NCBI GenBank assembly: GCA_948470605.1
Contig: CAOKPI010000012.1
Coordinates: 1 to 43,790, forward strand
DNA length: 43,790 nt
Origin: an uncultured Clostridium sp.
Lineage (GTDB): Bacteria > Bacillota > Clostridia > TANB77 > CAG-508
Direction of reading: 5' to 3'
Part shown: positions 33,514-42,411 of the stretch, in pieces
Layout of the letters: every line of letters starts with the position of its first letter
How positions within the stretch are numbered: position 1 is the stretch's first letter
Translations under genes and position numbers: made by a program
The notes under the pieces: generated by a model
Databases searched by the model: none
What the model was told of the DNA's origin: nothing
Seen by the model: the letters and a program-made list of their open reading frames with translations, nothing else

Positions 33514-35375
33514 TTATTTCCTCCATTACTTAAATATTTGGTTACTTCTCTTAATGGTTTTGTGATTTTCCAAGATTTAGAATTTACCATGTCATGAATG
33601 GATTGATTTAATCGGTCTATGGTTTGTTCTCTTTCTTCTTTTTCTTTTAATAGTTCCTCTAGTTGTTGTCTGTTTTTCTCATTTTGTTCTTGCTCTTGTT
33701 GTAATTGTTTATCTAATGTTGTATTTTTAGCTTTCAAGTCACAGTTTTCTACCACAAGTCCTCTGACATTCTTCATTGGTCTATTCCAAACTGTACAAAT
33801 CTTATCACTCATTATTTTATTAGAAATTGCTTGTTCTAATTTATCAAATAATGTTTGATACTTTAAAAATCCTAATCTTTCATACAATGCGTCTATATTA
33901 ACTTTTTTCCTTAATTGTTCAAACATTAGCATTTGTCTATATACAATAAATTCGATTGGAACTTTATCCTCTATCCATTCTTGGTCATAAATATAAAGTT
34001 CCTTATTGATTACGAAACAATTCTGAAAATTCAAATCTATTAATCCATATTTTACAAAATGCAAACCTTCTATTTCTTCTTTTGTATAGGCAATACGATA
34101 ATAATCTAATACATTATTATCGGAATCTGTTAATTCTAGTTTTTGAATCAATTTTTCTGAAAATTCATGAATTAATTCTATTAACCTCTCCATGCCTTTG
34201 TTTTCATATTCTTCTATTACTACTTGTTCATATGGTTTTCCATTTGTTGCATATCTGCTAATTATCTTCTCCTCATCATATTCATCTAAGGTATTGATAT
34301 GATGCCTCCTTAAAATATCTATGTTATTTTTTATGTTTTGTATATGCTGTCTTGAAAATTCATTGATAGCATATTTATATACCTTGTCTCCTTGCATAAT
34401 TGTTTTTAACCTATATTTAGGTTTTCTATTATTCCAAAAAGATACATATTTTATTTGATTCTCAACAAGATGTTGACTAATTTCTACCAAAAAAGAATTA
34501 GCAAAAAATTCATATAATTGCTGATTGTCCTCTATAATTTGTAAATAACCATTATTTTCGTGGAAATTTATAATATCGGTATCCTTAAAAAAAGCCATAT
34601 TTCTATGAAGATTGTTTTTATCTGGCATATATTCATTTGTAAAAATGACATTGACATATTGATAGTCTGGAAGTGGATAATAATATTTTCTATCTCCTAA
34701 CTCTGCTTCATTCAGCATTTTTTCTAATGCCCTTTTTGAAAAAAGTTGATTTTCCCATTTACTTTTTTTGCAACTTACTGCATTAAATTCCACATTTTTA
34801 TCATCTTCATTGATAACAGACCAATTTCTCATACCAAACTTATTATTCGTTGCTAATAATATGGTTCCATCTTCTTTTAATAAACTTTTTGCATATTTTA
34901 ACAACGCTAAAAAAGCATTTTCTGCTTCAAGAATGCAAGGTGCATATTCTAAAATACCGATTAGTGTTATATAATCAAATTTCTCATTCCATTCAATATC
35001 CTTCAAGTTTCCAATTATAACCTCTAAATTTTCTTTGTCTTGATGCCTTTTTGCAATAGCCTCTCCCCTTACCTTCGAAAATTCAACAGCTACAACTTTA
35101 TGAGCAGTTTTACAAAGCTCTCCTGTTATTTCTCCTACTCCTGCTCCTATTTCCAAGATACTACTATTTCGTTTAAATGGATACCAATTCACAATATTTT
35201 TTCTCATATCTGATAAAGCACTTATGGTCTCAATATGATTATCTGTTTCAAAAATGTCCTCATACTCTTGTTCTGGATACTGCTTTATATAATTATATAT
35301 CACATCTTCTCTATCTAGTTGATTATATAAAATGTCTTTTTTATAATAATCTAAATTTAATTTCAAATATCTCAC
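33510..35375 (-). CDS. WbdD-like methyltransferase with kinase-like region and coiled coil
   Basis: 621 aa. Residues about 55-245 are a class I SAM methyltransferase (ILEIGAGVGEITGEL at 73-87, then VVAVEFS and YITLIGILEYAP). Residues about 320-530 look like an aminoglycoside-kinase type fold: a Lys-containing strand (KVYKYAINEF), D447xxxxN452 (DLNFQN) as catalytic loop and DQEW at 464-467 as metal loop. Residues 543-596 are a Gln/Glu-rich coiled coil, then NSKSWKITKPLR. WbdD of E. coli O9a has the same order: it phosphorylates and methylates the chain end, and its coil sets chain length. Kinase function here is inference; the His of HxD is replaced by Leu-Ile. It lies 2 bp after metK and overlaps the glycosyltransferase. 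Confidence 0.8.
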   Translation of the reverse strand: MRYLKLNLDYYKKDILYNQLDREDVIYNYIKQYPEQEYEDIFETDNHIETISALSDMRKNIVNWYPFKRNSSILEIGAGVGEITGELCKTAHKVVAVEFSKVRGEAIAKRHQDKENLEVIIGNLKDIEWNEKFDYITLIGILEYAPCILEAENAFLALLKYAKSLLKEDGTILLATNNKFGMRNWSVINEDDKNVEFNAVSCKKSKWENQLFSKRALEKMLNEAELGDRKYYYPLPDYQYVNVIFTNEYMPDKNNLHRNMAFFKDTDIINFHENNGYLQIIEDNQQLYEFFANSFLVEISQHLVENQIKYVSFWNNRKPKYRLKTIMQGDKVYKYAINEFSRQHIQNIKNNIDILRRHHINTLDEYDEEKIISRYATNGKPYEQVVIEEYENKGMERLIELIHEFSEKLIQKLELTDSDNNVLDYYRIAYTKEEIEGLHFVKYGLIDLNFQNCFVINKELYIYDQEWIEDKVPIEFIVYRQMLMFEQLRKKVNIDALYERLGFLKYQTLFDKLEQAISNKIMSDKICTVWNRPMKNVRGLVVENCDLKAKNTTLDKQLQQEQEQNEKNRQQLEELLKEKEEREQTIDRLNQSIHDMVNSKSWKITKPLREVTKYLSNGGNK

Positions 35376-35377
35376 CC

Positions 35378-36508
35378 TTACAATCCCTTAAATATATTCA
35401 CACTATCTATTTTTTCCCAACTACACTCTATTTTATTAGAAGAATCCAAATATTTTCTTCCAAAATGTCCACCATTACAAGTTTCAGAATAAATTGGATT
35501 ACGCAATTGTAGTTTATCAATAATCCCCTTAGGTGACAAATCAAAATGATCATAAATAGCTTTAATAATTTTGTCTTCTTCCACTTGATTAGTTCCTTTA
35601 CAATCCACATAAATAGAAATTGGTTGTGCCACTCCTATAGCATAAGACAATTGAATCAAACATTCTTTAGCAATGCCAGAAGCCACAATATTTTTAGCCA
35701 AATATCTTGCCATATAAGCTGCACTTCTATCCACCTTTGTAGGGTCTTTTCCAGAAAAAGCTCCTCCTCCATGTGGTGCATAGCCACCGTATGTATCAAC
35801 AATAATCTTTCTACCCGTTAAACCAGCATCTCCTTCTGGTCCACCGATGACAAATTTTCCAGTTGGATTGATTAATATTTTAAAATCTGTATTCAAGTTA
35901 TACTTTTGAGCAATTTTCTTCATAATTTCTTCTTGAATAAAATCTTTGAACTCTGTTTCGTTGTAATCTTCTGTATGTTGAATAGACATTAACATGGTAT
36001 CAACTTTTGTTGTCTCTCCCTCTACATACTCTAGAGTTACTTGTGATTTCATATCTGGACCAGCAAATCTAAATTTCCCCTCTTGGCGTAATTGTGTGGC
36101 TAATTTTACCAAATCATGTGCCATGGTAATAGCAAGTGGCATATATTCTGGTGTTTCGGTATTGGCATAACCAAACATAATACCTTGGTCTCCTGCCCCT
36201 CCTACATCAACACCTTGTGCAATATCTGGTGATTGCTTACTAAGTAAGTTCAAAACTCTTGGTGTATAGGTATATCCTATTTTCTTTATCGTATCTTTTA
36301 CAATTTGTTCTACATTAATATTAGCCGTTGTTGAAATCTCTCCTGACAACACAATAAAATCATCTTTTGCCATTGTCTCACATGCTACTCTTGCGTTTTT
36401 ATCCTCTCTTAAACAACTATCCAAAACACTATCTGATATCATATCACATACATGGTCTGGATGCCCTATTGATACTGCTTCTGACGTAAATAAATTTCTT
36501 TTCTTCAT
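35378..36508 (-). CDS. metK: S-adenosylmethionine synthetase
   Basis: Makes SAM from methionine and ATP. 376 aa, close to the usual 380-400. Motifs: SIGHPDHVCDMISDSVLD with ATP/Mg residues, GAGDQGIMFGYA (the methionine/ATP hexapeptide-like signature), GPEGDAGLTGRKIIVDTYGG and GGGAFSGKDPTKVDRSAAY, the P-loop-like MetK signature. DHVCDM replaces the more common DKxxDQ, as in some clostridial forms. It is 2 bp upstream of the methyltransferase-kinase gene and close to a second methyltransferase, so it most likely feeds them. There is no room for a SAM riboswitch in the 50 bases between its start and foldback C. Confidence 0.95.
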   Translation of the reverse strand: MKKRNLFTSEAVSIGHPDHVCDMISDSVLDSCLREDKNARVACETMAKDDFIVLSGEISTTANINVEQIVKDTIKKIGYTYTPRVLNLLSKQSPDIAQGVDVGGAGDQGIMFGYANTETPEYMPLAITMAHDLVKLATQLRQEGKFRFAGPDMKSQVTLEYVEGETTKVDTMLMSIQHTEDYNETEFKDFIQEEIMKKIAQKYNLNTDFKILINPTGKFVIGGPEGDAGLTGRKIIVDTYGGYAPHGGGAFSGKDPTKVDRSAAYMARYLAKNIVASGIAKECLIQLSYAIGVAQPISIYVDCKGTNQVEEDKIIKAIYDHFDLSPKGIIDKLQLRNPIYSETCNGGHFGRKYLDSSNKIECSWEKIDSVNIFKGL

Positions 36509-36558
36509 TTTTTATTCCATTCCTTTCTTAGTTACTACATAGCATTTTATATTATTAT

Positions 36559-36753
36559 CCTAAAAAATCATAAATGTGAAAAATGTGAATTGAAAGTAAT
36601 TGAGATAGAAATTCTTTATGAATCAAATGAGGAATGTTCACGGTACAAAAGCTTTCGCTTTTGGGTCTGAGTGAAAGAGGCTCATTTGATGATTTAGAAT
36701 TTCTTCGAAAATTAGCTTGAACGAACATTTTTAAAAATTTATAATTTTTTAGG
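36559..36753 (-). repeat. Foldback element C
   Basis: About 195 bp. Left arm CCTAAAAAATCATAAAT pairs with ATTTATAATTTTTTAGG at the right end. Further in, GAAATTCT/AGAATTTC, ATCAAATGAG/CTCATTTGAT and a terminal AAAAGC-TTTC-GCTTTT hairpin continue the stem with mismatches. It starts 19 bases past the stop of the second methyltransferase. A short frame inside it is not a gene. Confidence 0.75.
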
Positions 36754-36771
36754 TTAATCATCTTATAATAA

Positions 36772-37902
36772 TTATTTTTTAAGCTTATTTGTAAAATCTC
36801 TAAGTGGTTTCGTCAACTTCCACGACTTAGAATTTGCCATTGCATACAACTCTTCTTTTAATCTTTGATTTTCCTGTAACAATTGTTTTTCTAAAGACGT
36901 ATCCTCTTGACTTTTTCCCATTTGATAATGTTTCTCATAAAAAGGCTTCATAGAAGAATCTATCTTAATTAAATCTTGTTTAGACAAATCAACCTCTGTC
37001 TCAAATTCCTGCATGCCTGCTTCTACAAAAAACGAATTCGCAAAAAAATCAAACTGGTCATTTTTAATAATATCTAGATATGCTCTTTTCTCATCATATG
37101 CAACCGACTTATTTTCTTCAAATGAGTAGGGTGTATATTTTTCTAGCCTATCCTCATTTGGTTGATAAGCATCAGAGAAAATAACATTTGGTAATTTATA
37201 ATCAGGCATTGGATAATAAAATTTTGTGTTAGGAAAACCACTATCTCCTAATATTTCTTTCAATTGTTTTTTTCCAAAAGTTCGAATTCCCTTTTTGTTT
37301 TCATATCCTATAATACCATCATACACTTTTGCTGTATGGTCTTCTGGTATCCCAGTAAAATATTTCATACCATATTGATTTTCAATCGCTATTAATAATT
37401 TCCCATCTTCTTTTAACAGTGACTTAATCTGCACTAAAAAATCATGAAAGGGATTATCTGTATTGGTATATACTGGGGCATATTCCAATACCCCAATTAA
37501 AGTAATATAATCAAACTTTTTGTCAAATTTAATATCATTAAAATTCCCAACGATAATTTCTAAATTTTCTTTATCTTGACATCTTGCTTGTATGGCAGAA
37601 GCCCTTTGCTTTGATAATTCAACCGATGTTACTTGTTTTGCTTTATTACATAAAATACCAGTAATAGCACCCATTCCAGCACCTATTTCTAACACTTCAC
37701 TGTTTTCCTTAAAAGGATACCAATTGACAATATTTTTTCGAATTGGTGTGATATGGTAAAAAACTGGCCATCTAACATCTTTCTTAAATATTTTTTGGTA
37801 ATTTTCTTCCCCCTGCTCCTTCAAATAATTTATAATGTCTTTTTCCACTTCACCATCACAATATGTGTCTTGTCCTGTATAAAAATCATAGTTTACTTTC
37901 AT
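36772..37902 (-). CDS. SAM-dependent methyltransferase, paralogue of the capping protein
   Basis: 376 aa. A class I methyltransferase domain (VLEIGAGMGAITGIL, VTSVELSKQRA, YITLIGVLEYAP) closely resembles the N-terminal half of the 33510-35375 product, including the YYPMPDYKLPNVIFSDAY segment. The kinase-like part is missing. Instead a short coil (EKQLLQENQRLKEELYAM) leads directly to NSKSWKLTKPLRDFTNKLKK. It probably methylates a sugar or chain end of the exported polymer. The true start is the ATG ending at 37902; it overlaps nothing but follows the ABC ATPase stop at 2 bases, with AGAGG inside the end of that gene. Confidence 0.85.
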   Translation of the reverse strand: MKVNYDFYTGQDTYCDGEVEKDIINYLKEQGEENYQKIFKKDVRWPVFYHITPIRKNIVNWYPFKENSEVLEIGAGMGAITGILCNKAKQVTSVELSKQRASAIQARCQDKENLEIIVGNFNDIKFDKKFDYITLIGVLEYAPVYTNTDNPFHDFLVQIKSLLKEDGKLLIAIENQYGMKYFTGIPEDHTAKVYDGIIGYENKKGIRTFGKKQLKEILGDSGFPNTKFYYPMPDYKLPNVIFSDAYQPNEDRLEKYTPYSFEENKSVAYDEKRAYLDIIKNDQFDFFANSFFVEAGMQEFETEVDLSKQDLIKIDSSMKPFYEKHYQMGKSQEDTSLEKQLLQENQRLKEELYAMANSKSWKLTKPLRDFTNKLKK

Positions 37903-37904
37903 AA

Positions 37905-39245
37905 TCAACCTCTAATTATATTTATTTCACTCTTTAAATTAATGACTCCCAAACAATCTCGATAACTAATTATTTCTACAAAAAGAGCATCATATTTTCG
38001 ATCAAACACTTCTAAGTCTCCATTTTCATTGAATTTCGTACATCCAAAAGAAAGTGTATATTTCTCTGGTGCTAATGGAAATATCTGCTTAAATTCTACA
38101 ATTACAATGTCTCCTTTTTGATACGTTCCTGTTAATACTTTATAGGCTTTCGTATTGCTTCCTCCTAATTCCAATCCTTTAAAGTCTTTTACTGATATTG
38201 CAAAAATAGGTTCATCAATCAATTCGTTAAATTGTACCTTCATTTTTACAATATACTCATCTTGATTATTGATGGCTGTTTGATAATCCCCATTTTTATC
38301 AAAAATGCCATAATTTATAATTTCAGCTTTCCCATTTCCATAAGACAGCATATCGGGATTTTGTATGAAATTTTCTTTCCACATTTGATGGTCATTTTTA
38401 TGAATATCAGTATCTTGTTTTTCTTTCAATATCTCTACATTATCTTTTGGAATAGCATCCTCTTCAATTCCAACAATCATTTTCTTATATTTATCAACCC
38501 CAGTTTTAACATCGCCATCAAATATTTTATTCCCTGCTGAAATAATAATAGAGCGATTACAATTTCGAATCACATCTGCCACATTATGGGTTACAAATAA
38601 AATGGTCTTTCCTTGTTCTTTAAACTGTTCAAACTTTTTAAAACATTTTAATTGAAAAGCCATATCTCCTACTGATAAAACCTCATCAACAATTAAAATA
38701 TCGGGGTCTACGTTAATAGCACACGCAAAGGCTAAACGCGCAAACATACCAGAAGAATAGGTCTTTACTGGCTGACTTAGGTGTTCTCCAATATCAGCAA
38801 AGTCAATGATTTCTTGTTCTTTTGCTTTTACCTCTTCTGGTGTCAATCCCATAATTTGCCCATGTTGATAAATATTTTCATAACCAGTTAATTCTGGATT
38901 AAAGGCTGTTCCCAACTCTAATAAAGAACTAATCTTTCCTTTTATTTGGATAGAACCTGATGTTGGATTTACAACCCCTGTTATCATTTTTAAAAGAGTA
39001 GATTTTCCTGCACCATTTCTACCTAAAATTCCTAGTATTTCTCCTTTTTTCAATTCTAGGTTAAAGCCTTCCATTGCTGTAAAAGTATCATGTTTTTCAT
39101 AGTTTGGCAATATAATTTCCAATAAACGGTCCTTTTTACTAGGATACATTTTGTATTTTTTACATAAATCTTTTATTTCAATAACAACTTCCTTGTTCAC
39201 TGGCTCTTCTTGTGATTTGTTATCTTTTCTTTCCTTTTCTTCCAT
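37905..39245 (-). CDS. ABC transporter ATPase with Wzt-type carbohydrate-binding C-terminus
   Basis: About 446 aa. Residues about 20-260 form the nucleotide-binding domain: Walker A GRNGAGKST (75-83), signature YSSGMFARLAF, Walker B ILIVDEVLSVGD, and the switch His in VTHN. Residues about 270-446 form an extra beta-rich domain (AEIINYGIFDKNG, FAISVKDFKGLELGGSNT, GDIVIVEFKQIFPLAPEKYT), the layout of Wzt, whose C-terminal domain recognises the finished O-antigen end. With the permease it exports a complete polysaccharide. The start is the ATG ending at 39245 after AAGGAG. It sits 24 bp after the permease gene. Confidence 0.92.
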   Translation of the reverse strand: MEEKERKDNKSQEEPVNKEVVIEIKDLCKKYKMYPSKKDRLLEIILPNYEKHDTFTAMEGFNLELKKGEILGILGRNGAGKSTLLKMITGVVNPTSGSIQIKGKISSLLELGTAFNPELTGYENIYQHGQIMGLTPEEVKAKEQEIIDFADIGEHLSQPVKTYSSGMFARLAFACAINVDPDILIVDEVLSVGDMAFQLKCFKKFEQFKEQGKTILFVTHNVADVIRNCNRSIIISAGNKIFDGDVKTGVDKYKKMIVGIEEDAIPKDNVEILKEKQDTDIHKNDHQMWKENFIQNPDMLSYGNGKAEIINYGIFDKNGDYQTAINNQDEYIVKMKVQFNELIDEPIFAISVKDFKGLELGGSNTKAYKVLTGTYQKGDIVIVEFKQIFPLAPEKYTLSFGCTKFNENGDLEVFDRKYDALFVEIISYRDCLGVINLKSEINIIRG

Positions 39246-39269
39246 TCTCGCTATCACTCCTTTTCTGCC

Positions 39270-40061
39270 TTATAGAACATCTGCAAAATCTTTTTTGGTT
39301 TTCTTAAAAATATGATTTCCCCATACAAATAGAATTAGCGTAATCACCCAGAATATAAGGGTATATAGCCCATATCCTTTTGTCATCATTCTTTCTCCTA
39401 TAAAAGCTTCTCTTGCACATCCTACCAAATACGTAAATGGAATACATTGCAATAGTTTTTGTATGGTTGGGTAATTTGCCACCATTCCCAAATTCCAAAC
39501 GATTGGTGTAAACCAGAAGAAAATTTGCATGATGATATTTAACAATTGTGAAAAATCAGGTATCACCGTAGTAATAGCAGAGGTGAATCTGGTAAAAGCT
39601 ATAATAAAACAATAAGCTGCAAAAAGTGCATATAGCAATACTAAAAAGTTTGGTACATAACCATAACATGAACTCACAATAATAGATATGGCAAATAAGA
39701 ATAAAGACACAAAGGCAGATGATATAACAGATATAACTGGTATGGTGTCAACTGGAAATACTACCTTTTTGACAAGATAACTATAAGCTCTTATGGAATT
39801 GCTGGCATTGATAATGGTATCATTTACTGTCATCCACATAGACATCGCTGGTAAAAACCACGAAACATAAGGATATTCTCCTGAACTCCCTACTCTTAAA
39901 ATATATTGGAAAACAATAACATAGGTAATCATAAATACAAATGGTTGCATAAATCCCCATATAGCACCTAAACTAGTATTAGCAAAACGATTTTTAAAAT
40001 CATTTTTTCCAATTCCCCATATTACTTTTCTATTTTTTATCACGGTTTTTATAAAATCCAT
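39270..40061 (-). CDS. ABC-2 type polysaccharide export permease (Wzm/TagG-like)
   Basis: 263 aa with six membrane helices and the ABC-2 family look: KNDFKNRFANTSLGAIWGF before helix 1, PYVSWFLPAMSMWMTVNDTI, SYLVKKVVFPVDTIPV and the late FWFTPIVWNLGM. It forms the channel half of the exporter with the ATPase encoded 24 bp downstream. Known relatives move O-antigen, teichoic acid or capsule polymers. It follows a glycosyltransferase gene by 12 bp in the same operon. Confidence 0.92.
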   Translation of the reverse strand: MDFIKTVIKNRKVIWGIGKNDFKNRFANTSLGAIWGFMQPFVFMITYVIVFQYILRVGSSGEYPYVSWFLPAMSMWMTVNDTIINASNSIRAYSYLVKKVVFPVDTIPVISVISSAFVSLFLFAISIIVSSCYGYVPNFLVLLYALFAAYCFIIAFTRFTSAITTVIPDFSQLLNIIMQIFFWFTPIVWNLGMVANYPTIQKLLQCIPFTYLVGCAREAFIGERMMTKGYGLYTLIFWVITLILFVWGNHIFKKTKKDFADVL

Positions 40062-40073
40062 TGTTTGCCTCCA

Positions 40074-41066
40074 TCATCTTTTTTTCATAAGTTTTAGTAT
40101 AGCATATCTAAGCTGGAATATCCCCTTTCCAATCCATGGCAAGTTCATAATGATAAAATTTTCGATATAATATAAAAAGGTTTCTGTTTTGTATAATCGA
40201 TGAAAAATGTCCCAACCTTTCCAATTAAAGTTTTTCTTCTTTTCTAACATACTAAAATAGTTGTAAGCTTTTTGGTTGAATACCTGTAATTCTTCTGAAA
40301 ATTTTTCCTGTTGCTCTACATAGGTTCCAAAAACCCCTAATTTCACTTGGATAAACCATTCTCTTACTTGTTCTAATTGTGTAAATTGATGGGAAATTTT
40401 TTCGGTTCCTACTTCATTGTCTTCATGTTGTCTATATTGAATATATTTTTCTGGTAAATAGGCTAGTTTTCCTTCTAAACTTACCATTAAACCAATCCAA
40501 TGGTCATGTAACACATATTTTGAATGGGTTGGTAATGGTAAAATCCTATCAATCCATTTCTTTCTTGATAAAATGGTACATCCTGTTACACAATTATACA
40601 GATAATTTATTTTGTCTGTGTTAATGTATTTGTGTATTTTTCTACTTAATTTCATAAAATCATTAAAAGAAACATATATAGTTTGTAATTCACTATCTAC
40701 TACTTCTAAATCCGTAAAAACCAAATCTGCTTTTTCTTTTTCAAGTTTTTCATATGTTTTTTCTATTTTTTCTGGCATCCACACATCATCTTGGTCAGAT
40801 AACATATAGATGTCGTTTTCTACTTTTTTTAATAAAAACTCAAAATTTTTAATACAGCCTAAGTTTTCCTTTTGATAATATACGGTTACTCTTTTATCTT
40901 TTTCTTCGTATTGTTTTAAGATTTCTCTTGTCTTGTCTTGCGAACCATCATCTGATATGATTAATCGTATGTTCTGATACGTTTGGTTCAAAATACTATC
41001 TATTTGTTGTTTTAAATACTTTTCTCCATTGTATGTGGCAAGTAAAATATCAATTTGCTCCTTCAT
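40074..41066 (-). CDS. Family 2 glycosyltransferase
   Basis: 330 aa. GT-A domain with IDILLATYNGEKYLKQQIDS, ISDDGSQDKT, the DxD-type LSDQDDVWMPEKI and LHDHWIG as likely catalytic-base region. This is the WbbL/rhamnosyltransferase-like subgroup, so dTDP-rhamnose is a plausible donor given the rml genes nearby; that is inference. A C-terminal amphipathic segment probably touches the membrane. I use the ATG ending at 41066, with AGGTGA 7 bases upstream; the longest frame begins 23 codons earlier without a ribosome site. It is similar to the gene at 41345-42322. Confidence 0.88.
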   Translation of the reverse strand: MKEQIDILLATYNGEKYLKQQIDSILNQTYQNIRLIISDDGSQDKTREILKQYEEKDKRVTVYYQKENLGCIKNFEFLLKKVENDIYMLSDQDDVWMPEKIEKTYEKLEKEKADLVFTDLEVVDSELQTIYVSFNDFMKLSRKIHKYINTDKINYLYNCVTGCTILSRKKWIDRILPLPTHSKYVLHDHWIGLMVSLEGKLAYLPEKYIQYRQHEDNEVGTEKISHQFTQLEQVREWFIQVKLGVFGTYVEQQEKFSEELQVFNQKAYNYFSMLEKKKNFNWKGWDIFHRLYKTETFLYYIENFIIMNLPWIGKGIFQLRYAILKLMKKR

Positions 41067-41146
41067 AGATTCACCTACATTTTTCAACAAGTTTTTGTTC
41101 TTGTTTATTCTATCCTCAAATTGCCTTTTTGTCAATTGTTTTGGCT

Positions 41147-41338
41147 TTCAAGTTTCGACTTTTTGCAAGCGAGGGTTGTCATATATTATTTTTGCAACAC
41201 TGCATAAGCGACCAAACGAGCAAAGTAAGTAGCATTGGAGCAACCTACAGATAAAGAATTAATTTTGTAGGTTGCGACACACAAAGTGTAAAAAAATCAT
41301 ATATGACAACCCTTGCTTGCAAAAAGTCGAAACTTGAA
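41147..41338 (-). repeat. Foldback element B
   Basis: A 192 bp element. Its outer arms of about 46 bases (starting TTCAAGTTTCGACTTTTTGC) match as inverted repeats with two mismatches. Inside is a separate perfect 10 bp hairpin, GCAACCTACA / TGTAGGTTGC. It begins 7 bases past the stop of the glycosyltransferase at 41345. Part of its inside (41185-41217) recurs at 29733-29765. Confidence 0.85.
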
Positions 41339-41344
41339 TTTTGG

Positions 41345-42322
41345 CTATATTAAATAAATTAAGTATCCCAAAATCGGCAAATGAAAAATCATCCATTCCT
41401 TCATCATCTTTTTCGCTAAATTCTTTCCAGCCAAAAATTTAAAATAAGAAAAAATATGAATATTAATATATTTCGATTTTTCTAAACTTTTGTAATATTG
41501 TATTAGCTTTTGTAAAAATACTTTATTTTCTTCCTTCGTTGCATAGGCTAGGCACATTTTTGCTCCTTCTAAGTAAGCTTTATCAATTACCTTCTCTTTT
41601 CTATATTTCAAATAAGAATGATAACTTGTCCCATTTTCTTTTTTCCATCGACTCAAATTTTGTGCTAAATTTCTTCCCCCAAAAACATTGTTGGTATGAA
41701 GACGATAACCAAATAATGGTTCTTCTATATAAGCAATTCCTTTTCCTTCATTGGCAAGAAAGGCAGCTAACCAGTCATGTGCTATTACCTCTTCTGTAAA
41801 TGGGAGCATTTTATTTTTTACATTATCTGTTATAATTTGTGAACAACCAATTCCAACACATCTAGAAATAGTTAATTTATTTTTTCCATGAATCATTGGA
41901 ACATTCTTATATTTAAAATAATTGGTTTGTATGGTTTCTCCTTTTTCATTGATTTGGTGGGCATTACAATATACTAAGTCCACTTCTTCCTCTTTTATTT
42001 TTTGCAAACTTTTTTCTATTTTTTGTGGATACCAAACATCATCATGGTCAGAAAACATGATGTATTCAGCATTTGCTTGTTTTAATAGAAATTCAAAATT
42101 TTTGTTGTAACCTAGATTTTTTTCTTGTTGATATAGCGTAATTCGTTTATCTTTATTTTGATATTCTTCTAAGATTGTTTTTACATCTTTTTTTGTAGAA
42201 GCATCATCACTAATTAATAGTCTAAAATTTTTATGGTTTTGGTTTAATATGCTTTCTATTTGTTGTTTTAAATATTCTGTTTCCGTATTATAGGTAGTTA
42301 ATAAAATATCTACTTCTTGCAT
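41345..42322 (-). CDS. Family 2 glycosyltransferase
   Basis: 325 aa. GT-A fold: VDILLTTYNTETEYLKQQIE, ISDDASTKKD, metal-binding FSDHDDVWYPQKIEKS, and VIAHDWLAAFLANEG toward the acceptor side. Same rhamnosyltransferase-like subgroup as its neighbour. The ATG follows GGAGG closely. It is the first gene of the export cluster, read from its own promoter at 42354-42382, and is separated from the next gene by foldback B. Confidence 0.88.
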   Translation of the reverse strand: MQEVDILLTTYNTETEYLKQQIESILNQNHKNFRLLISDDASTKKDVKTILEEYQNKDKRITLYQQEKNLGYNKNFEFLLKQANAEYIMFSDHDDVWYPQKIEKSLQKIKEEEVDLVYCNAHQINEKGETIQTNYFKYKNVPMIHGKNKLTISRCVGIGCSQIITDNVKNKMLPFTEEVIAHDWLAAFLANEGKGIAYIEEPLFGYRLHTNNVFGGRNLAQNLSRWKKENGTSYHSYLKYRKEKVIDKAYLEGAKMCLAYATKEENKVFLQKLIQYYKSLEKSKYINIHIFSYFKFLAGKNLAKKMMKEWMIFHLPILGYLIYLI

Positions 42323-42353
42323 TTTTTCCTCCTTCTACCTTTTCTATTCCTGA

Positions 42354-42382
42354 ATTTTATCATTTATTTTGTGTATAATCAA
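42354..42382 (-). promoter_or_regulatory. Sigma-A promoter of the polysaccharide export cluster
   Basis: Minus strand TTGATT, 17 bases, TAAAAT, about 30 bp upstream of the first glycosyltransferase start. Confidence 0.7.
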
Positions 42383-42411
42383 GTTTTGTAGTAAAAATAA
42401 GATAAATGAAT

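Noticed and set aside
36509..36558. Possible SAM riboswitch upstream of metK
   Set aside because: Only about 50 bases separate the metK start from foldback C, too short for known SAM aptamers, and none of their conserved cores is visible.
36555..36761. A 68-codon open frame between metK and the methyltransferase
   Set aside because: It lies within foldback C, its start and composition look random, and no ribosome site or family match is seen.
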